A stretch of 64,000 nt of DNA from Hofstenia miamia (lineage: Eukaryota; Xenacoelomorpha; Acoela): contig SCFE01000114.1 in assembly GCA_004352715.1 (NCBI GenBank), positions 1,527,977 through 1,591,976 on the forward strand, read 5' to 3'. The translations under genes were made by a program, and so were the position numbers. The notes below the pieces were generated by a model. It saw only the letters and a list, made by a program, of their open reading frames with translations. It was not told the DNA's origin and did no database searches. This document shows, piece after piece, positions 11,101-23,879 of this stretch (position 1 is the stretch's first letter; the number at the start of each line of letters is the position of its first letter).

Positions 11101-13540
11101 GTCAATTCTCCTGAATATATAGTTTTAGAAGGACTTCGCAGTCTTCTGCGTTCAATTATCAAGATTAGGTTTATATAATTTCGGCTATCCACAAATTTGA
11201 CTCCAACTTACATTTTAAGGCCCCCGTGGGAGAGAATTGATCAAAGTTATATATGAACAAATTATCCTAGAATAACGCTTTTGTATGCTAGTTTTCCTCT
11301 CCATCCTAAAGAGGAATAGAAACAAATTCAAAATATATGTTGAAACTTCGAATATTTGATTAATATCTTAATTGATTCTCCCAGATATATCTTGTAGATT
11401 TATTTCCATGGAAAACAATAGTAAAGTTATCTGTAAATTGATGCCAAATTTAAATGATCTTTAGAATTGATAATTCCATTATTTCGAGGCTGATAGAAAA
11501 TACATTAATCCATCTTTCATTACCACTCTTCTATATTTCAAGACTTCTTTAATATTGTTCCCACTAGGCCCTTGAGTTGTCAATGTTTGCTCTGTAGAAT
11601 TCTAAGCATTCATTAATCTAGCTCTCCATACTGCTTAATATTTACCAATTTGAATAAAATATAACCCATAGCCATATTTATAATGTAAAAACAATAACTT
11701 TTTTCATCTCCTTGAAAACGTGGAATAACCTTTGACAAATATTTTCACACGAATCTCGTTTATTAGATACTGCAGTATTTATCTTGTAGATTTGTTCGCA
11801 TGGAAAATTATGGTAAAGTGATCTGCAATTACAAAAGCCTTGAGTTGACAAGTTGAAGTAAAAGAAAATGTATTAAACTTTTATTCTTCTACTTAGTTAA
11901 TCTTTAGTGTGCTACGGCAACGCGACTTGTACTATTTGCTTATTACCTATTTATACTTGTATTACAAAATACCTGTAAATAATTACAGGCTATGAACCAA
12001 ACTTTAAGACAATAAATGTCAAAAGTGGCAGCATTTCATGACCTACATTTATAGATTGACTTTTATTGAGACAGGTTTAAGTTTAACCTTAAACAGCTTA
12101 TATATAGAAACTTTTTTTCCATATTATCAAAGAATTATCTCTAAGGCTTTGCTGTCGCAAAGGTTGTAGAAAAGATTAATGGGTTTTCTTTGAAAATTTC
12201 GAATTATTGGAAAAGGTTCAAATTTTGAACATATGTAGTGTTTATGTATTTAAAAGGTTTTGAGCCCATGGAGGCAACAAAGAACTTAAATTGTTTCTTG
12301 ATATGTGCAAAGTTATTCCAAACCCATTGAGGAGTGCCGTGCGCCAAGTCAGAGGCAGAACAATCGCGAGGATTTAGAGCAAAAGAAGAGACTTGTCTAT
12401 CACGCGGAGTTTTCAGATTGAGCACACCCTTATTAGTTTTAGAGCTATAAGCTTTAAATTTTTTTTATAGGTTCATGAAACTTTTTCAAAACTCCCCATC
12501 CTGTTTAAGGTTAAATCACTAAGTCTAAGTATAATGTAACTTCACAATATCCCTAATAAAAGATATTCTTTTGCAAGAACAATTCCGTAGGCGATCTGAT
12601 GAGATTATTTATATTGATTCATTTATTTTGCAAGGATTCCAACAGAAAGATGCAGAAGTTATGCTGTCTCCTATTTCACTCTGATCTTTCTCCTGACAAC
12701 TATGTAGTCTTGCAATTGTCCAACAAGAACCAGCTGTCAGTTCATGCAGATATTTGGGAATACACCCGAATTACTAGTGAATAGTGGTCAAATAATACTG
12801 CATATAAAATCCATATAAAAATCACTTCGACGCCTTGAAAGGTTAATGTCTGAGCCATTTCAATAAAAATATTGTAAAGCTTTATAAATACCAATTGTTT
12901 GTTTAGGGATCTTTACGTTACTAGGGGTTATAAAGTATCAATAGCTACTCCTACAAGAGCAAGTTGATCAAGAAATATTTCATGCCCTTGAATTGGACAA
13001 AATTTCTGGCTACAAAGTTAACCACGTCATGTTTGTCAAAATCTTAACTTTTTTCATGCTCCTTAAAAACTTAGAATAATCTTTGATGAATGTCTTCATT
13101 GATGTTTGTTCACCAAGATATATCGTGTAGATATATTCCCATGGAAATCCATTGTAAAGTGATCTGCAAGTTGATGTCAATTACAAAAATCTTTTGAGTA
13201 AATTCATTTCTTTACGTGCTAGTTATTCTGAAACAGTAGTTAAGTGATCATTTAGTTTGGTAGGAGTCCAGGTATTCTTTAATAACAATAGACGTAATAC
13301 CACATACCTTTGAAATGGACAGCTTTTTTTTGGGTTTAATTATCAATGTCAGTTTTAAAGGAATCCAAGTATACATACATCTAACACTTTAGACAGCTTT
13401 GTAGTAGCCCTGAGAAATTGACGGAATGTTTACGGCGCCTTAATTTTTAGACGGGTGAGTGCAGATGGGGGGAGTTCTTTGTGTAAACAACACACTATGT
13501 TAAAATATTGTTGAAATAAAGATATAATTTGAAAATTGAA
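11101..13540. repeat. Degenerate tandem/dispersed repeat family
   Basis: A block beginning near GATATATCTTGTAGATTTAT and running through CCATGGAAA..GTAAAGT.ATCTG recurs at about 11385, 11785 and 13115, and again near 18455. An accompanying block (CTTAGAATAATCTTTGATGA) occurs near 13070 and 18405. The spacing is irregular and divergence is high. It looks like an old, decaying relative or flank of the fresher array at 15.1-18.3 kb. A 73-codon minus-strand open frame at 12204-12425 lies inside, and I could not identify it. Confidence 0.6.
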
Positions 13541-13541
13541 T

Positions 13542-15078
13542 TTCTTTAAGTTATTTCTTTTAGTGTATAATTAAGATTAGTTTTTCTTCTGTTTGAGGAT
13601 GTTTTTCATAAAATGAAAATAGTATACCTTACATTTTTTGATTATAATTTTATTGCAATTATTATATTCGATTGGACGGCTTCAATTTCTTAAAAAAAAT
13701 TTTATATCACTAATTGAATTCAATCCCTTGGCGGTAGGTTTTAACTTTTTTACGAAGAAAATAGATAAATTCAATCCCCCGATGGTATGCTTTAATTTTA
13801 GTGTCTGGTAGAATTCAAGCTCTACAATCTGAATTTTGAGAGGTATAGCAAAATCAATTATTGACATATTGATTCAGTGAGATCCGAACACTTAACTTCT
13901 GTACAAGTGTACGGCTCGGTTAATTTTACACTACAAATCAGTTTGTTTTGATTTAATTGCAATTATGTTTTATAATTTAAAATCGTAAAGCCGCGGCTGG
14001 TGTAGACATTCCACACCACCACGGTAAGCTTAAAGGAACCAACAGCAGAAGAATTCAACAGCTTGGTCGAACAAAATACCAATATTGACCACATTTTTAT
14101 ACTAACTTTTAATTAATANATAAAATGAAAATAGTATACCTTACATTTTTTGATTATAATTTTATTGCAATTATTATATTCGATTGGACGGCTTCAATTT
14201 CTTAAAAAAAATTTTATATCACTAATTGAATTCAATCCCTTGGCGGTAGGTTTTAACTTTTTTATGAAGAAAATAGATAAATTCAATCCCCCGATGTTAT
14301 GCTTTAATTTTAGTGTCTGGTAGAATTCAAGCTCTACAATCTGAATTTTGAGAGGTATAGCAAAATCAATTATTGACATATTGATTCAGTGAGATCCGAA
14401 CACTTAACTTCTGTACAAGTGTACGGCTCGGTTAATTTTACACTACAAATCAGTTTGTTTTGATTTAATTGCAATTATGTTTTATAATTTAAAATCGTAA
14501 AGCCGCGGCTGGTGTAGACATTCCACACCACCACGGTAAGCTTAAAGGAACCAACAGCAGAAGAATTCAACAACTTGGTCGAACAAAATACCCATATTGA
14601 CCCTTCGTTATACAAACTCCTCAGAAACATGGATACAATGCAATTACGTTTGGAGTATTGCAATGTAGAATGTTACCTCCCCGCTGCAATATAACCCTGT
14701 AAAATTGCCTACCTTTAGTCTGGAAGTTAGTTTCTAAAAATCAATTATGATATTAATTCAATATACAAAAATGGAATTGTGTTGGTGTCGAAATAAAATA
14801 TTTTCCAACCAGGTTGAGTAAAGGGGTTTTACTCTGCAAGCATACTGCCGGGGATTGAATTCAATTATTGCAATAAAATTATATACAAAAATGTAAGGTA
14901 TACTATTAGAGAGATCATATACAACACTAGTCTATGCATTACTTAAAAAAAATCGGAATATTCTAAATCTAAACGTAAAGCAAGTTTCATCTAATCTGTT
15001 CATTTTTTATAAAAAACATACTAATTCTAAAGAAAAACTAATCTTAATTAAACACCAAAACAAATAACTTAAAAAAAT
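13542..15078. mobile_element. 1.5 kb inverted-repeat element
   Basis: The left arm, about 13542-13670, includes TTTAAGTTATTT, then TAATTAAGATTAGTTTTTCT, then AGTATACCTTACATTTTT. The right arm, about 14850-15078, contains the same three blocks inverted, with an extra segment of about 100 bases between two of them. A plus-strand open frame of 58 codons (14518-14694) and a GTAAGC donor-like site at about 14535 lie inside. I cannot name the product. Part of the element is duplicated across the single N at 14119. Confidence 0.6.
13608..14602 (+). repeat. Direct duplication across a single N (483 bp x 2)
   Basis: Positions 13608-14090 and 14120-14602 match almost base for base, with about four substitutions noticed. 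They are separated only by a short tail and one N at 14119. This looks like unmerged overlapping contigs or two haplotypes placed in series, not a biological tandem. Confidence 0.85.
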
Positions 15079-15089
15079 ACGCGCTCTCC

Positions 15090-18000
15090 ACGTTTTTGGT
15101 TTTAATTTCTCTGCTGGATAAACTTTTTCAAGGGCCTATCAACCTTTGTCTTTAATTATCAATGTGGTTTATACAGTCCTGCAGGTAAATTTAATTCTCC
15201 ACACAGTTTTGTAGTTACCCTGTAGAATTGAATTGAAAGAATAGTTCAAGTATATGTATGAACCTGTTTTAATCTGAAGTTCTGGAAGCAACTTATCCTC
15301 TTCATTTTTAAGGTGGCATAATTGAAAATTATCTAATGATAAATCACGAAAATGATGCTTTTCACTGATAACAGCTTATGTAATACCACATGCTTTTCAA
15401 ATGGACAGCCTTTTTAAACAGTGTCAACCATGTTTTTGGTTTTAATTTCTCTACCTAATAGACTTTTTCAAGAGCCTATCAATCTTTGTCTTTAATTATC
15501 AATGTGGTTTATACAGTCCTGCAGGTAAATTTAATTCTCCACACAGCTTTGTAGTTACCCTGTAGAATTGAATTGAATGAATAGTTCAAGTATATGTATG
15601 AACCTGTTTTAATCTGAAGTTCTGGAAGCAACTTATCCTCTTCATTTTTAAGGCGGCATAATTGAAAATAATCTAATGATAAATCACGAAAATGATGCTT
15701 TTCACTGATAACAGCATATGTAATACCACATGCTTTTCAAATGGACAGCGTTTTTAAACAGCGTCAACCATGTTTTTGGTTTAAATTTCTCTGCTGGATA
15801 AACTTTTTCAAGGGCCTATCAATCTTTGTCTTTAATTATCAATGTGGTTTATACAGTCCCTCAGGTAAATTTAATTCTCCACACAGCTTTGTAGTTACCC
15901 TTTAGAATTGAATTGAATGAATAGTTCAAGTATATGTATGAACCTGTTTTAATCTGAAGTTCTGGAAGCAAATTATCCTCTTCATTTTTAAGGCAGCATA
16001 ATTGAAAATAATCTAATGATAAATCACGAAAATGATGCTTTTCACTGATAACAGCATATGTAATACCACATGCTTTTCAAATGGACAGTGTTTTTAAACA
16101 GCCTCAACCATGTTTTTGTTTTTAATTTCTCTGCTGGATAAACTTTTTCAAGGGCCTATCAATCTTTGTCTTTAATTATCAATGTGGTTTATACAGTCCT
16201 GCAGGTAAATTTAATTCTCCACACAGCTTTGTAGTTACCCTGTAGAATTGAATGAATAGTTCAAGTATATGTATGAACCTGTTTTAATCTGAAGTTCTGG
16301 AAGCAACTTATCCTCTTCATTTTTAAGGCGGCATAATTGAAAATAATCTAATGATAAATCACGAAAATGATGCTTTTCACTGATAACAGCATATGTAATA
16401 CCACATGCTTTTCAAATGGACAGTGTTTTTAAACAGCCTCAACCATGTTTTTGTTTTTAATTTCTCTGCTGGATAAACTTTTTCAAGGGCCTATCAATCT
16501 TTGTCTTTAATTATCAATGTGGTTTATACAGTCCTGCAGGTAAATTTAATTCTCCACACAGCTTTGTAGTTACCCTGTAGAATTGAATTGAATGAATAGT
16601 TCAAGTATATGTATGAACCTGTTTTAAGCTGAAGTTCTGGAAGCACTTTATCCTCTTCATTTTTAAGGCGGCATAATTGAAAATAATCTAATGATAAATC
16701 ACGAAAATGATGCTTTTCACTGATAACAGCATATGTAATACCACATGCTTTTCAAATGGACAGTGTTTTTAAACAGCGTCAACCATGTTTTTGTTTTTAA
16801 TTTCTCTGCTGGATAAACTTTTTCAAGGGCCTATCAATCTTTGTCTTTAATTATCAATGTGGTTTATACAGTCCTGCAGGTAAATTTAATTCTCCACACA
16901 GCTTTGTAGTTACCCTGTAGAATTGAATTGAATGAATAGTTCAAGTATATGTATGAACCTGTTTTAAGCTGAAGTTCTGGAAGCACTTTATCCTCCTCAT
17001 TTTTAAGGCGGCATAATTGAAAATAATCTAATGATAAATCACGAAAATGATGCTTTTCACTGATAACAGCATATGTAATACCACATGCTTTTCAAATGGA
17101 CAGTGTTTTTAAACAGCCTCAACCATGTTTTTGTTTTTAATTTCTCTGCTGGATAAACTTTTTCAAGGGCCTATCAATCTTTGTCTTTAATTATCAATGT
17201 GGTTTATACAGTCCCTCAGGTAAATTTAATTCTCCACACAGCTTTGTAGTTACCCTTTAGAATTGAATTGAATGAATAGTTCAAGTATATGTATGAACCT
17301 GTTTTAATCTGAAGTTCTGGAAGCAAATTATCCTCTTCATTTTTAAGGCAGCATTATTGAAAATAATCTAATGATAAATCACGAAAATGATGCTTTTCAC
17401 TGATAACAGCATATGTAATACCACATGCTTTTCAAATGGACAGTGTTTTTAAACAGCCTCAACCATGTTTTTGTTTTTAATTTCTCTGCTGGATAAACTT
17501 TTTCAAGGGCCTATCAATCTTTGTCTTTAATTATCAATGTGGTTTATACAGTCCTGCAGGTAAATTTAATTCTCCACACAGCTTTGTAGTTACCCTGTAG
17601 AATTGAATGAATAGTTCAAGTATATGTATGAACCTGTTTTAATCTGAAGTTCTGGAAGCACTTTATCCTCTTCATTTTTAAGGCGGCATAATTGAAAATA
17701 ATCTAATGATAAATCACGAAAATGATGCTTTTCACTGATAACAGCATATGTAATACCACATGCTTTTCAAATGGACAGTGTTTTTAAACAGCCTCAACCA
17801 TGTTTTTGTTTTTAATTTCTCTGCTGGATAAACTTTTTCAAGGGCCTATCAATATTTGTCTTTAATTATCAATGTGGTTTATACAGTCCTGCAGGTAAAT
17901 TTAATTCTCCACACAGCTTTGTAGTTACCCTGTAGAATTGAATGAATAGTTCAAGTATATGTATGAACCTGTTTTAATCTGAAGTTCTGGAAGCAACTTA

Positions 18001-18275
18001 TCCTCTTCATTTTTAAGGCGGCATAATTGAAAATAATCTAATGATAAATCATGAAAATGATGCTTTTCACTGATAACAGCATATGTAATACCACATGCTT
18101 TTCAAATGGACAGCGTTTTTAAACAGTGTCAACCATGTTTTTTGTTTTAATTTCTCTACCTAATAGACTTTTTCAAGAGCCTATCAATCTTTGTCTTTAA
18201 TTATCAATATGGTTTATACAGTCCAGCAGGTAAATTTAATTCTCCACACAGCTTTGTAGTTACCCTGTAGAACTG
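15090..18275 (+). repeat. Satellite array, unit about 335-340 bp, about nine units
   Basis: The marker TTTAATTATCAATGTGG recurs at 15151, 15491, 15831, 16171, 16506, 16846, 17186, 17526 and 17861, and a variant at 18196. The spacing is therefore 340 or 335 bp. The 335-bp units lack a 5-bp TTGAA repeat. Unit sequences differ by only a few bases. Shared variants (TCCCTCAGG, ACCCTTTAG, GCAAATTATCC, GGCAGCAT) mark the units at 15831 and 17186, which implies block duplication of four units (1,355 bp). It is non-coding. Confidence 0.95.
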
Positions 18276-18645
18276 AATTGAAAGAATATTTCAAGTATAT
18301 GTATGTATCTGTTTTAATCCAAGGCTTCTGGAAGCAACTTATCTTTTCTATCCCACAGGGAAATGGGACCATATTCATAAGTTTTTTCAAGCTCCTTATA
18401 AACTTAGAATAATCTTTGATAGATATCTTCATTGATGTTAGTTCAATGGATTCACCAAGATATATCTTGTAGATCTATTCACATGGAAAGCCATGGTAAG
18501 GTGACCTGTAAGTTGATGTCAAATTACAGAAATCTTTTGAATAAATTAATTTCATTATGTGTTATCTAATCTGACCATTTAATTTGACACCAGGTATTTA
18601 CAAATCTATCCAGACAGCTTTGCAGTAGCCCTGAGGAATCTAATT
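18276..18645. repeat. Degenerate satellite-flank repeat
   Basis: This carries the same ATATATCTTGTAGATCTATT...CATGGAAA block as the 11-13.5 kb family, fused to the end of the fresh array. The fresh satellite therefore appears to have expanded inside the older family. Confidence 0.6.
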
Positions 18646-18799
18646 AAATATATATATATNNNNNNNNNNNNNNNNNNNNNNNNNNNNNNNNNNNNNNNNN
18701 NNNNNNNNNNNNNNNNNNNNNNNNNNNNNNNNNNNNNNNNNNNNNNNNNNNNNNNNNNNNNNNNNNNTATATATATACATATATATACATATACATATA
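18646..18799. repeat. TA-rich microsatellite with a 108-N gap
   Basis: TA and TATACA repeats lie on both sides of the gap at 18660-18767. Confidence 0.9.
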
Positions 18800-19544
18800 C
18801 AGGGTGTTCAAGTGAACGCGTCAGTTATAAAGTGCCTATAACTATTTAATATATGTGAATATTCTATTCAAATATAAATTTCATTATTTGATACTCATGA
18901 TTTAAAGATTTTGAAAAAAAATTTGTTCAAAATTGATTATTTTACAAGCTTGAAATGAGACAAAAAGCATTCATGCACGTTAAACAAAGTGCTTTCTTCA
19001 ATACTGGAAACACATTCCAAAATAGAGTTCTGCAGCTCCAAAATATTTGCATAAACTTTGTTTGGAGGGAAGACAGAGTCTTTTATATAACCCCACAAAA
19101 ACCAATCACATGGGTTAAGGTCTGGTGATTGGGAAGGCCACAAATTTGAAAAATGACAGCCAATGACTTGATTTTTAAAATTTGTCGTTAAATAATTTTG
19201 GCCAAGTGTGAGGTGTGAGGAGAAGCTCGTCTTGCATGAATGTTACTATGCTCAAAATTCTTTTTCTCTTTAAAATGGCAATACATTTTCATCTTACACC
19301 TGTTCCCCAATATCGCATGTTTTGTTCATTAAAATTCCATTCCTCTGTGAATATGTTCTTGGCAGATGTTGCGTCCATGGATTCAATAAATTCATTCTAC
19401 AATTTGAGGTCTCTCTTCCAAAGAGTAAGCATTCATTTGGAATGCGCAAGATCATGTTACCCAATGAAAAAATTAATTTAGCCTAACTTTTAAATTTTTC
19501 AATATAACCGATTTATTACTGATGTGTTCTCTTTGATCACCCTG
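18800..19544 (-). mobile_element. Deleted mariner-family transposon (745 bp)
   Basis: The ends are CAGGGTGTTCAAGTGAACGC and, inverted, CAGGGTGATCAAAGAGAACA. Each is flanked by TA, the Tc1/mariner target. On the minus strand the interior encodes the C-terminal half of a transposase. VTFMQDE (about 19230) carries the second catalytic Asp, and SQSPDLNPCDWFLWGYIK (19140-19080) carries the third, so this is the DD(34)D mariner type. The first catalytic region is absent and the frame between blocks is broken. The element is shorter than the roughly 1.3 kb of a full mariner and is inactive. It sits in a TA microsatellite. Confidence 0.88.
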
Positions 19545-19546
19545 TA

Positions 19547-19900
19547 TAGTTGAACATGTCATAAACAAACATTCCAGAAAAACTCGTTCTCTACACCCCA
19601 CAGTGAAAAATAGGTGCATATTCATAATGTGTGTTGAAATCACTGTTTTTTTCAAGCCCCTCAAAATCTTTGAATAATCCTTGATAAATACCTTCAACAA
19701 TCTTGTTCATTGGATTACCAAGATATACATCAATGTTATAATTGAACATGTCATCTCATTAAATAAAGCTTATAGAAATAAGTCCACTTCTAAGGTTTAC
19801 AGAGGTGAATGGATCCATATTTATAATATATGCCAAAATCATTGTTATTTATCAAACTCCTTATGAACTAGGAATTACTCTTGGTAAAAGTTTTCATTAA
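19547..19900. repeat. Further degenerate copies of the 11-13.5 kb repeat family
   Basis: Blocks such as AATAATCCTTGATAAATACC followed by GGATTACCAAGATATA repeat the order seen near 13070 and 18405. Confidence 0.5.
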
Positions 19901-21590
19901 ACTTCAATCATTGACTAATTCCATTATTTATGATATAATTTGATATGGTAGCTTGGCGATCATCCAATATGTTAATTTGAAAGAAAATATTTGTTTCACT
20001 GTATAAATTTTGTTTAGAAATGGCCTATACATCAAATTTGGAGATTGGTAAAAGAGGGATTCTATTACTTTTATCGTCATGCAGAATGAATACAATTACT
20101 GTTGCTAAACGAATTCATGAATTTGTTAACGTTGAGGTCATCTGCATTGCTATTAAATGCGTGGCTGCAAGACAATGCACGTGATTTGCTCTTTTTAAAA
20201 CAATTTTCTTTCAGATTTCATTCTGATAGATATTATTTTCTATTATCGAATCTTGTTGAACTATATTATGTCATTTTTAATGATGATTTATCATGTATAA
20301 TCAATAAATATATTATCCCATTGAATTTTTTGCACTCTACATTGTTTACGATCCAGTTGGAGATTCAGAACGACTGGTATTATTATGATGTTTTAGATTC
20401 GTATTGCTACATGTCTGACTATGCTTATTGCTTATAGATGAAGCAAAAACATTTATTGCAAAATACAAAACTTTCCCTTTTTTGTGAAAATGATTTAAAT
20501 GAGCAAAATAAGAACAATGTAAATCATGTTGATTGTATAACAATAACAATAACAACATATATTTAAGTTCTCATGTTCATATACATGTATTAAGCTTACA
20601 AATTTATTAAGAACATAAATAATGCAACTTTCTTCATATGAGCTTCGTTATGTCAGTAAATTAATGAAAAGTACCAAATCGAAATCCTGATGTCTTTGAA
20701 AGAAATATTGATAATTATACAAATGAATGCTGTTTATAATTAAAATATTCAGAAACTAGATGTGGCATTAGTTTCTCTGTGTGAATTTCATGCACACTGA
20801 GCTATTAAGCCATCAAACTAACGATATCGACTAATTTCACAAATAAAAAGTATGAAAAACAATTTCATTAGTTACAACTGAAGTATTGACAAGATGTAAA
20901 CATTAAGTACATAAATAGATTTGCAGGACTAAATGGAGAGAGAAAAATAAATTTTAAATAACAAATAAGTCGTCTGAAAAATATTTGTTATCGTGCGTAC
21001 ATACACAGATACACTTAAAAATACTAAGTACATTCTTTTGATATTCAAGTAGAAATACAGAAAACCACTAAACCTCGAGAGGTAGAATATGTGTGAGCAA
21101 CATAGCGCAAAGAAAACATTTCAAGTCAAATAATATTGTTTTTTAAGTTATAATAAATTTTTTGTTTCTGGTTATAGTACATTTTTACAGAATAAATGCT
21201 GTTGGTAATAGGAACTTCTTTGCGCTTTAAGTGTTTCTGTTGAAAGACTTGATTATGATCGCTTGTCATTGACAATCAGTTCACGTGAAGTGTAATCATG
21301 CTCTGATTGCTCCTTGGGAAAGGACATCTTCAATATTAGCCTTAACAAGTGCTATATTTAATTTTGCTTTAATCATAATAATGTACTGAATTGAAGTTGT
21401 AAATGAGCTATTATTTGTATTAAAATCTTTTGATTTCAGTATTTTTGATACATATATAATGCTTAAGGTAACAGAAATACCGTTTAAACATTTAATAAGA
21501 TTAATAACTTCAAAACCTGATTCCACTCGATTTGAATATTTAATCAATGGGAAGAATGCACAATATTTCAAATTTATCATATCACATTGC
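19901..21590. other. AT-rich stretch, no supported gene
   Basis: The longest open frame is 111 codons (20102-20437, plus) and begins with a TTG. It has no recognisable motif or codon bias, so I do not call it a gene. Confidence 0.5.
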
Positions 21591-21599
21591 TCGGCATTC

Positions 21600-22410
21600 T
21601 CTTATAATACTAGCAGAACTCCATGCCAATGCATTAATGGAACATTCCAAGAATGTTTCAATATATCTTACCTGTTAAAAGTGGTGCGCCCCAAGGCTCA
21701 GTGTTGGGACAATTATAATTTAACCTATTTATAAATAATCCATCTTATTGTCTTAATTACACCCCATGTAAATTCGCTGATGATCTAAAAAATCTTTCTC
21801 CATCTTTACGCTACATTGAAGATGACTACTCCTCTCTCGTAGTTTGGGCAAAAAATATCCAAATGTTTAATTAGAAAAAAATGTGAATATATCTCTTATC
21901 CTATATCTGATTTGTCTATTCAAATTGAAGGTTCAATGCTTAAGCCTATTGCATATGTTAAAGATCTTGGTGTGTATTTTAGACATAATTTATTCTGGAC
22001 TTTACATGTGTCTGAAAAAATAAAAAAGCGTAATTATTCTTTTATATTATTAAAGAGATCATTTCCCTTTAATACCTCATGCCACGGAAAACTTACTCTT
22101 TACAAATCTATAATCCTGACTTCCTTCTTTTATATCATCTCAGATTTGGATTCCATCTTCGGGGGATGTTGTTAAATTAGAATGTTTACAGCGTCAATTT
22201 ACTAAGATTCAAAATATTGGAAACTGCAAAATTGGACTTCTTAGCTTCAGCATATTCCCAGTTACTCTATTATCGTAATTTTATGATTTGATTAGTTGTT
22301 TAAACTAACTTCTAACAAACCATTTGGATCTCAATGCTTGGATTATATATCTTTATGTCACCCAAACCGTCCAGGATTACGTTCTAAAAATTAAATCTTA
22401 TTTAAATAAC
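21600..22410 (+). pseudogene. LINE reverse transcriptase relic
   Basis: The relic reads QCINGTFQECF, then, shifted by a frame, SGAPQGSVLGQL (GVPQGSVLGPL box, about 21681-21715), then PCKFADDLK with the catalytic ADD at about 21775, then VKDLGVYFRHNLFWTLHVSEK (21960-22015), then a C-terminal KLECLQRQFTKIQN. Stops and frameshifts interrupt it several times. The tail near 22365 (NRPGLRS) resembles the end of LINE ORF2. No endonuclease is seen upstream. Confidence 0.85.
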
Positions 22411-23854
22411 ACGTGTGAATAAATCAAATACAGTTTACTTCTATTTTAATCACTTCAGTCACTTTACAAGCTTTATTCATATCAACACGAACATTATTTT
22501 ATTTGATGATTACCGCACTGACAAAAAATTCTAGTTTTTTTGCAGACAACATCTCAATTGCATTTTTAATACCAATATTAGATGTACACATTATCTCGTT
22601 TGCCCATGCAACTCATGCCAAATATCTGGCTGTTCATCATTCCATAAATGGTTTTGTTGACTGTTTAATATATTTGCAAACCTGTATTAAGGTAATAAAT
22701 CTATTTATAATAATAATATAGGGAATGTTTCTTTTTAAAACTAAATACATAAGGTTACAGTTCTTTAATCTCTTTGAGATGTGCTTTGAGCAAAACAAAT
22801 TATTCTAATTCTAAGTGATAGATAATAACAAAATCTTTTTAATGAATGTGACTGACAATTTAGAACTATATCAAATGATGACATGCAGATAAATTCAGAT
22901 CATCAAACACTAAACCATTTATAGAAATACATGGAAATCGATCTTCAAGGCATGATGTAAATTCAAAGGGATTCCTTCAATGCTAATATTTGTAAACGAT
23001 TGTGAGAGATAGAAATGAATCATTTCTAAAGTCAAGATATAGAATAAATGTATTTTAATGATTTTCATAATTTTAAATATCATTAGGGAACATCAGAAGT
23101 TGAATCTTACAAAATTTAGAACGTACAAAAAAATAAATATAATCGAAAATTATTTTTTTAAAAATAAGGATACTTTTCAAATGTTCGGAAATATGCTGGA
23201 ATGCAATATTGCTTTATATTTAATAAATGCGGACCAATTTCTTTAACATATTTTCTTAGAAAAACATTGGATAAGTTATCTGGACCACAGTCATTTTTCA
23301 GAAATTGGAATCGAATGTAAAATTGGTATTTGTTGGTCTCCTGCACAACTTTGTTTTGTAGGAATTGCTATTGTAAAATATTGCAACATCCAGAAAATAT
23401 AAATGATTGTTCACAAGGCATTGAATATAAAATTGTTACTCTTTTCAATAACACTTATTTATAAAGTTATTGAGATATTTGACGTTATTTTGGTTCTCGA
23501 ATATAGTAAAGACATCATTAACATAGATCTACTTATGATTAGCAATGGTTTTTGATTTTTAAGCAATCTATATTTTGTGAGATGATATCCATGGCAAAGG
23601 ATCCCATAATTATTCCTATTGGCAATCCTATTGCCATTGATAAAATGGGTCTAAGCGATGAATCTTTATTATTTTTTGGTAGAACACTCAATCATAGACC
23701 CAGGAGCCGGGGGGGGGGCTGGTGTGTTCCCTCTAGTTTGTAAAAACAGAAGAATCTTCGGGTTAAATCTTAATGATTTTGGGTAATGTTACGTGAAGTT
23801 ATGGTAGGCCTACTAATGCTACTTAATCGTATGATAAAATTTTTTATATATATT
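22411..23854. other. AT-rich stretch, no supported gene
   Basis: No gene recognised. A G9 tract lies near 23708 in a CAGGAGCCGGGGG context that resembles a hAT terminus, but no partner end or duplication was found. Confidence 0.5.
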
Positions 23855-23879
23855 CTATATATATATATATATATATATA
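23855..23879. repeat. (TA)n microsatellite
   Basis: Perfect TA dinucleotide run. Confidence 0.95.

Noticed and set aside
12204-12425. 73-codon minus-strand frame with higher GC
   Set aside because: No recognisable family. It lies in degenerate repeats. It could be a LINE tail but the motif match was too weak.
20102-20437. 111-codon open frame
   Set aside because: It starts with TTG, has no motif, no codon-usage shift and no splice or polyadenylation context. It is compatible with chance.
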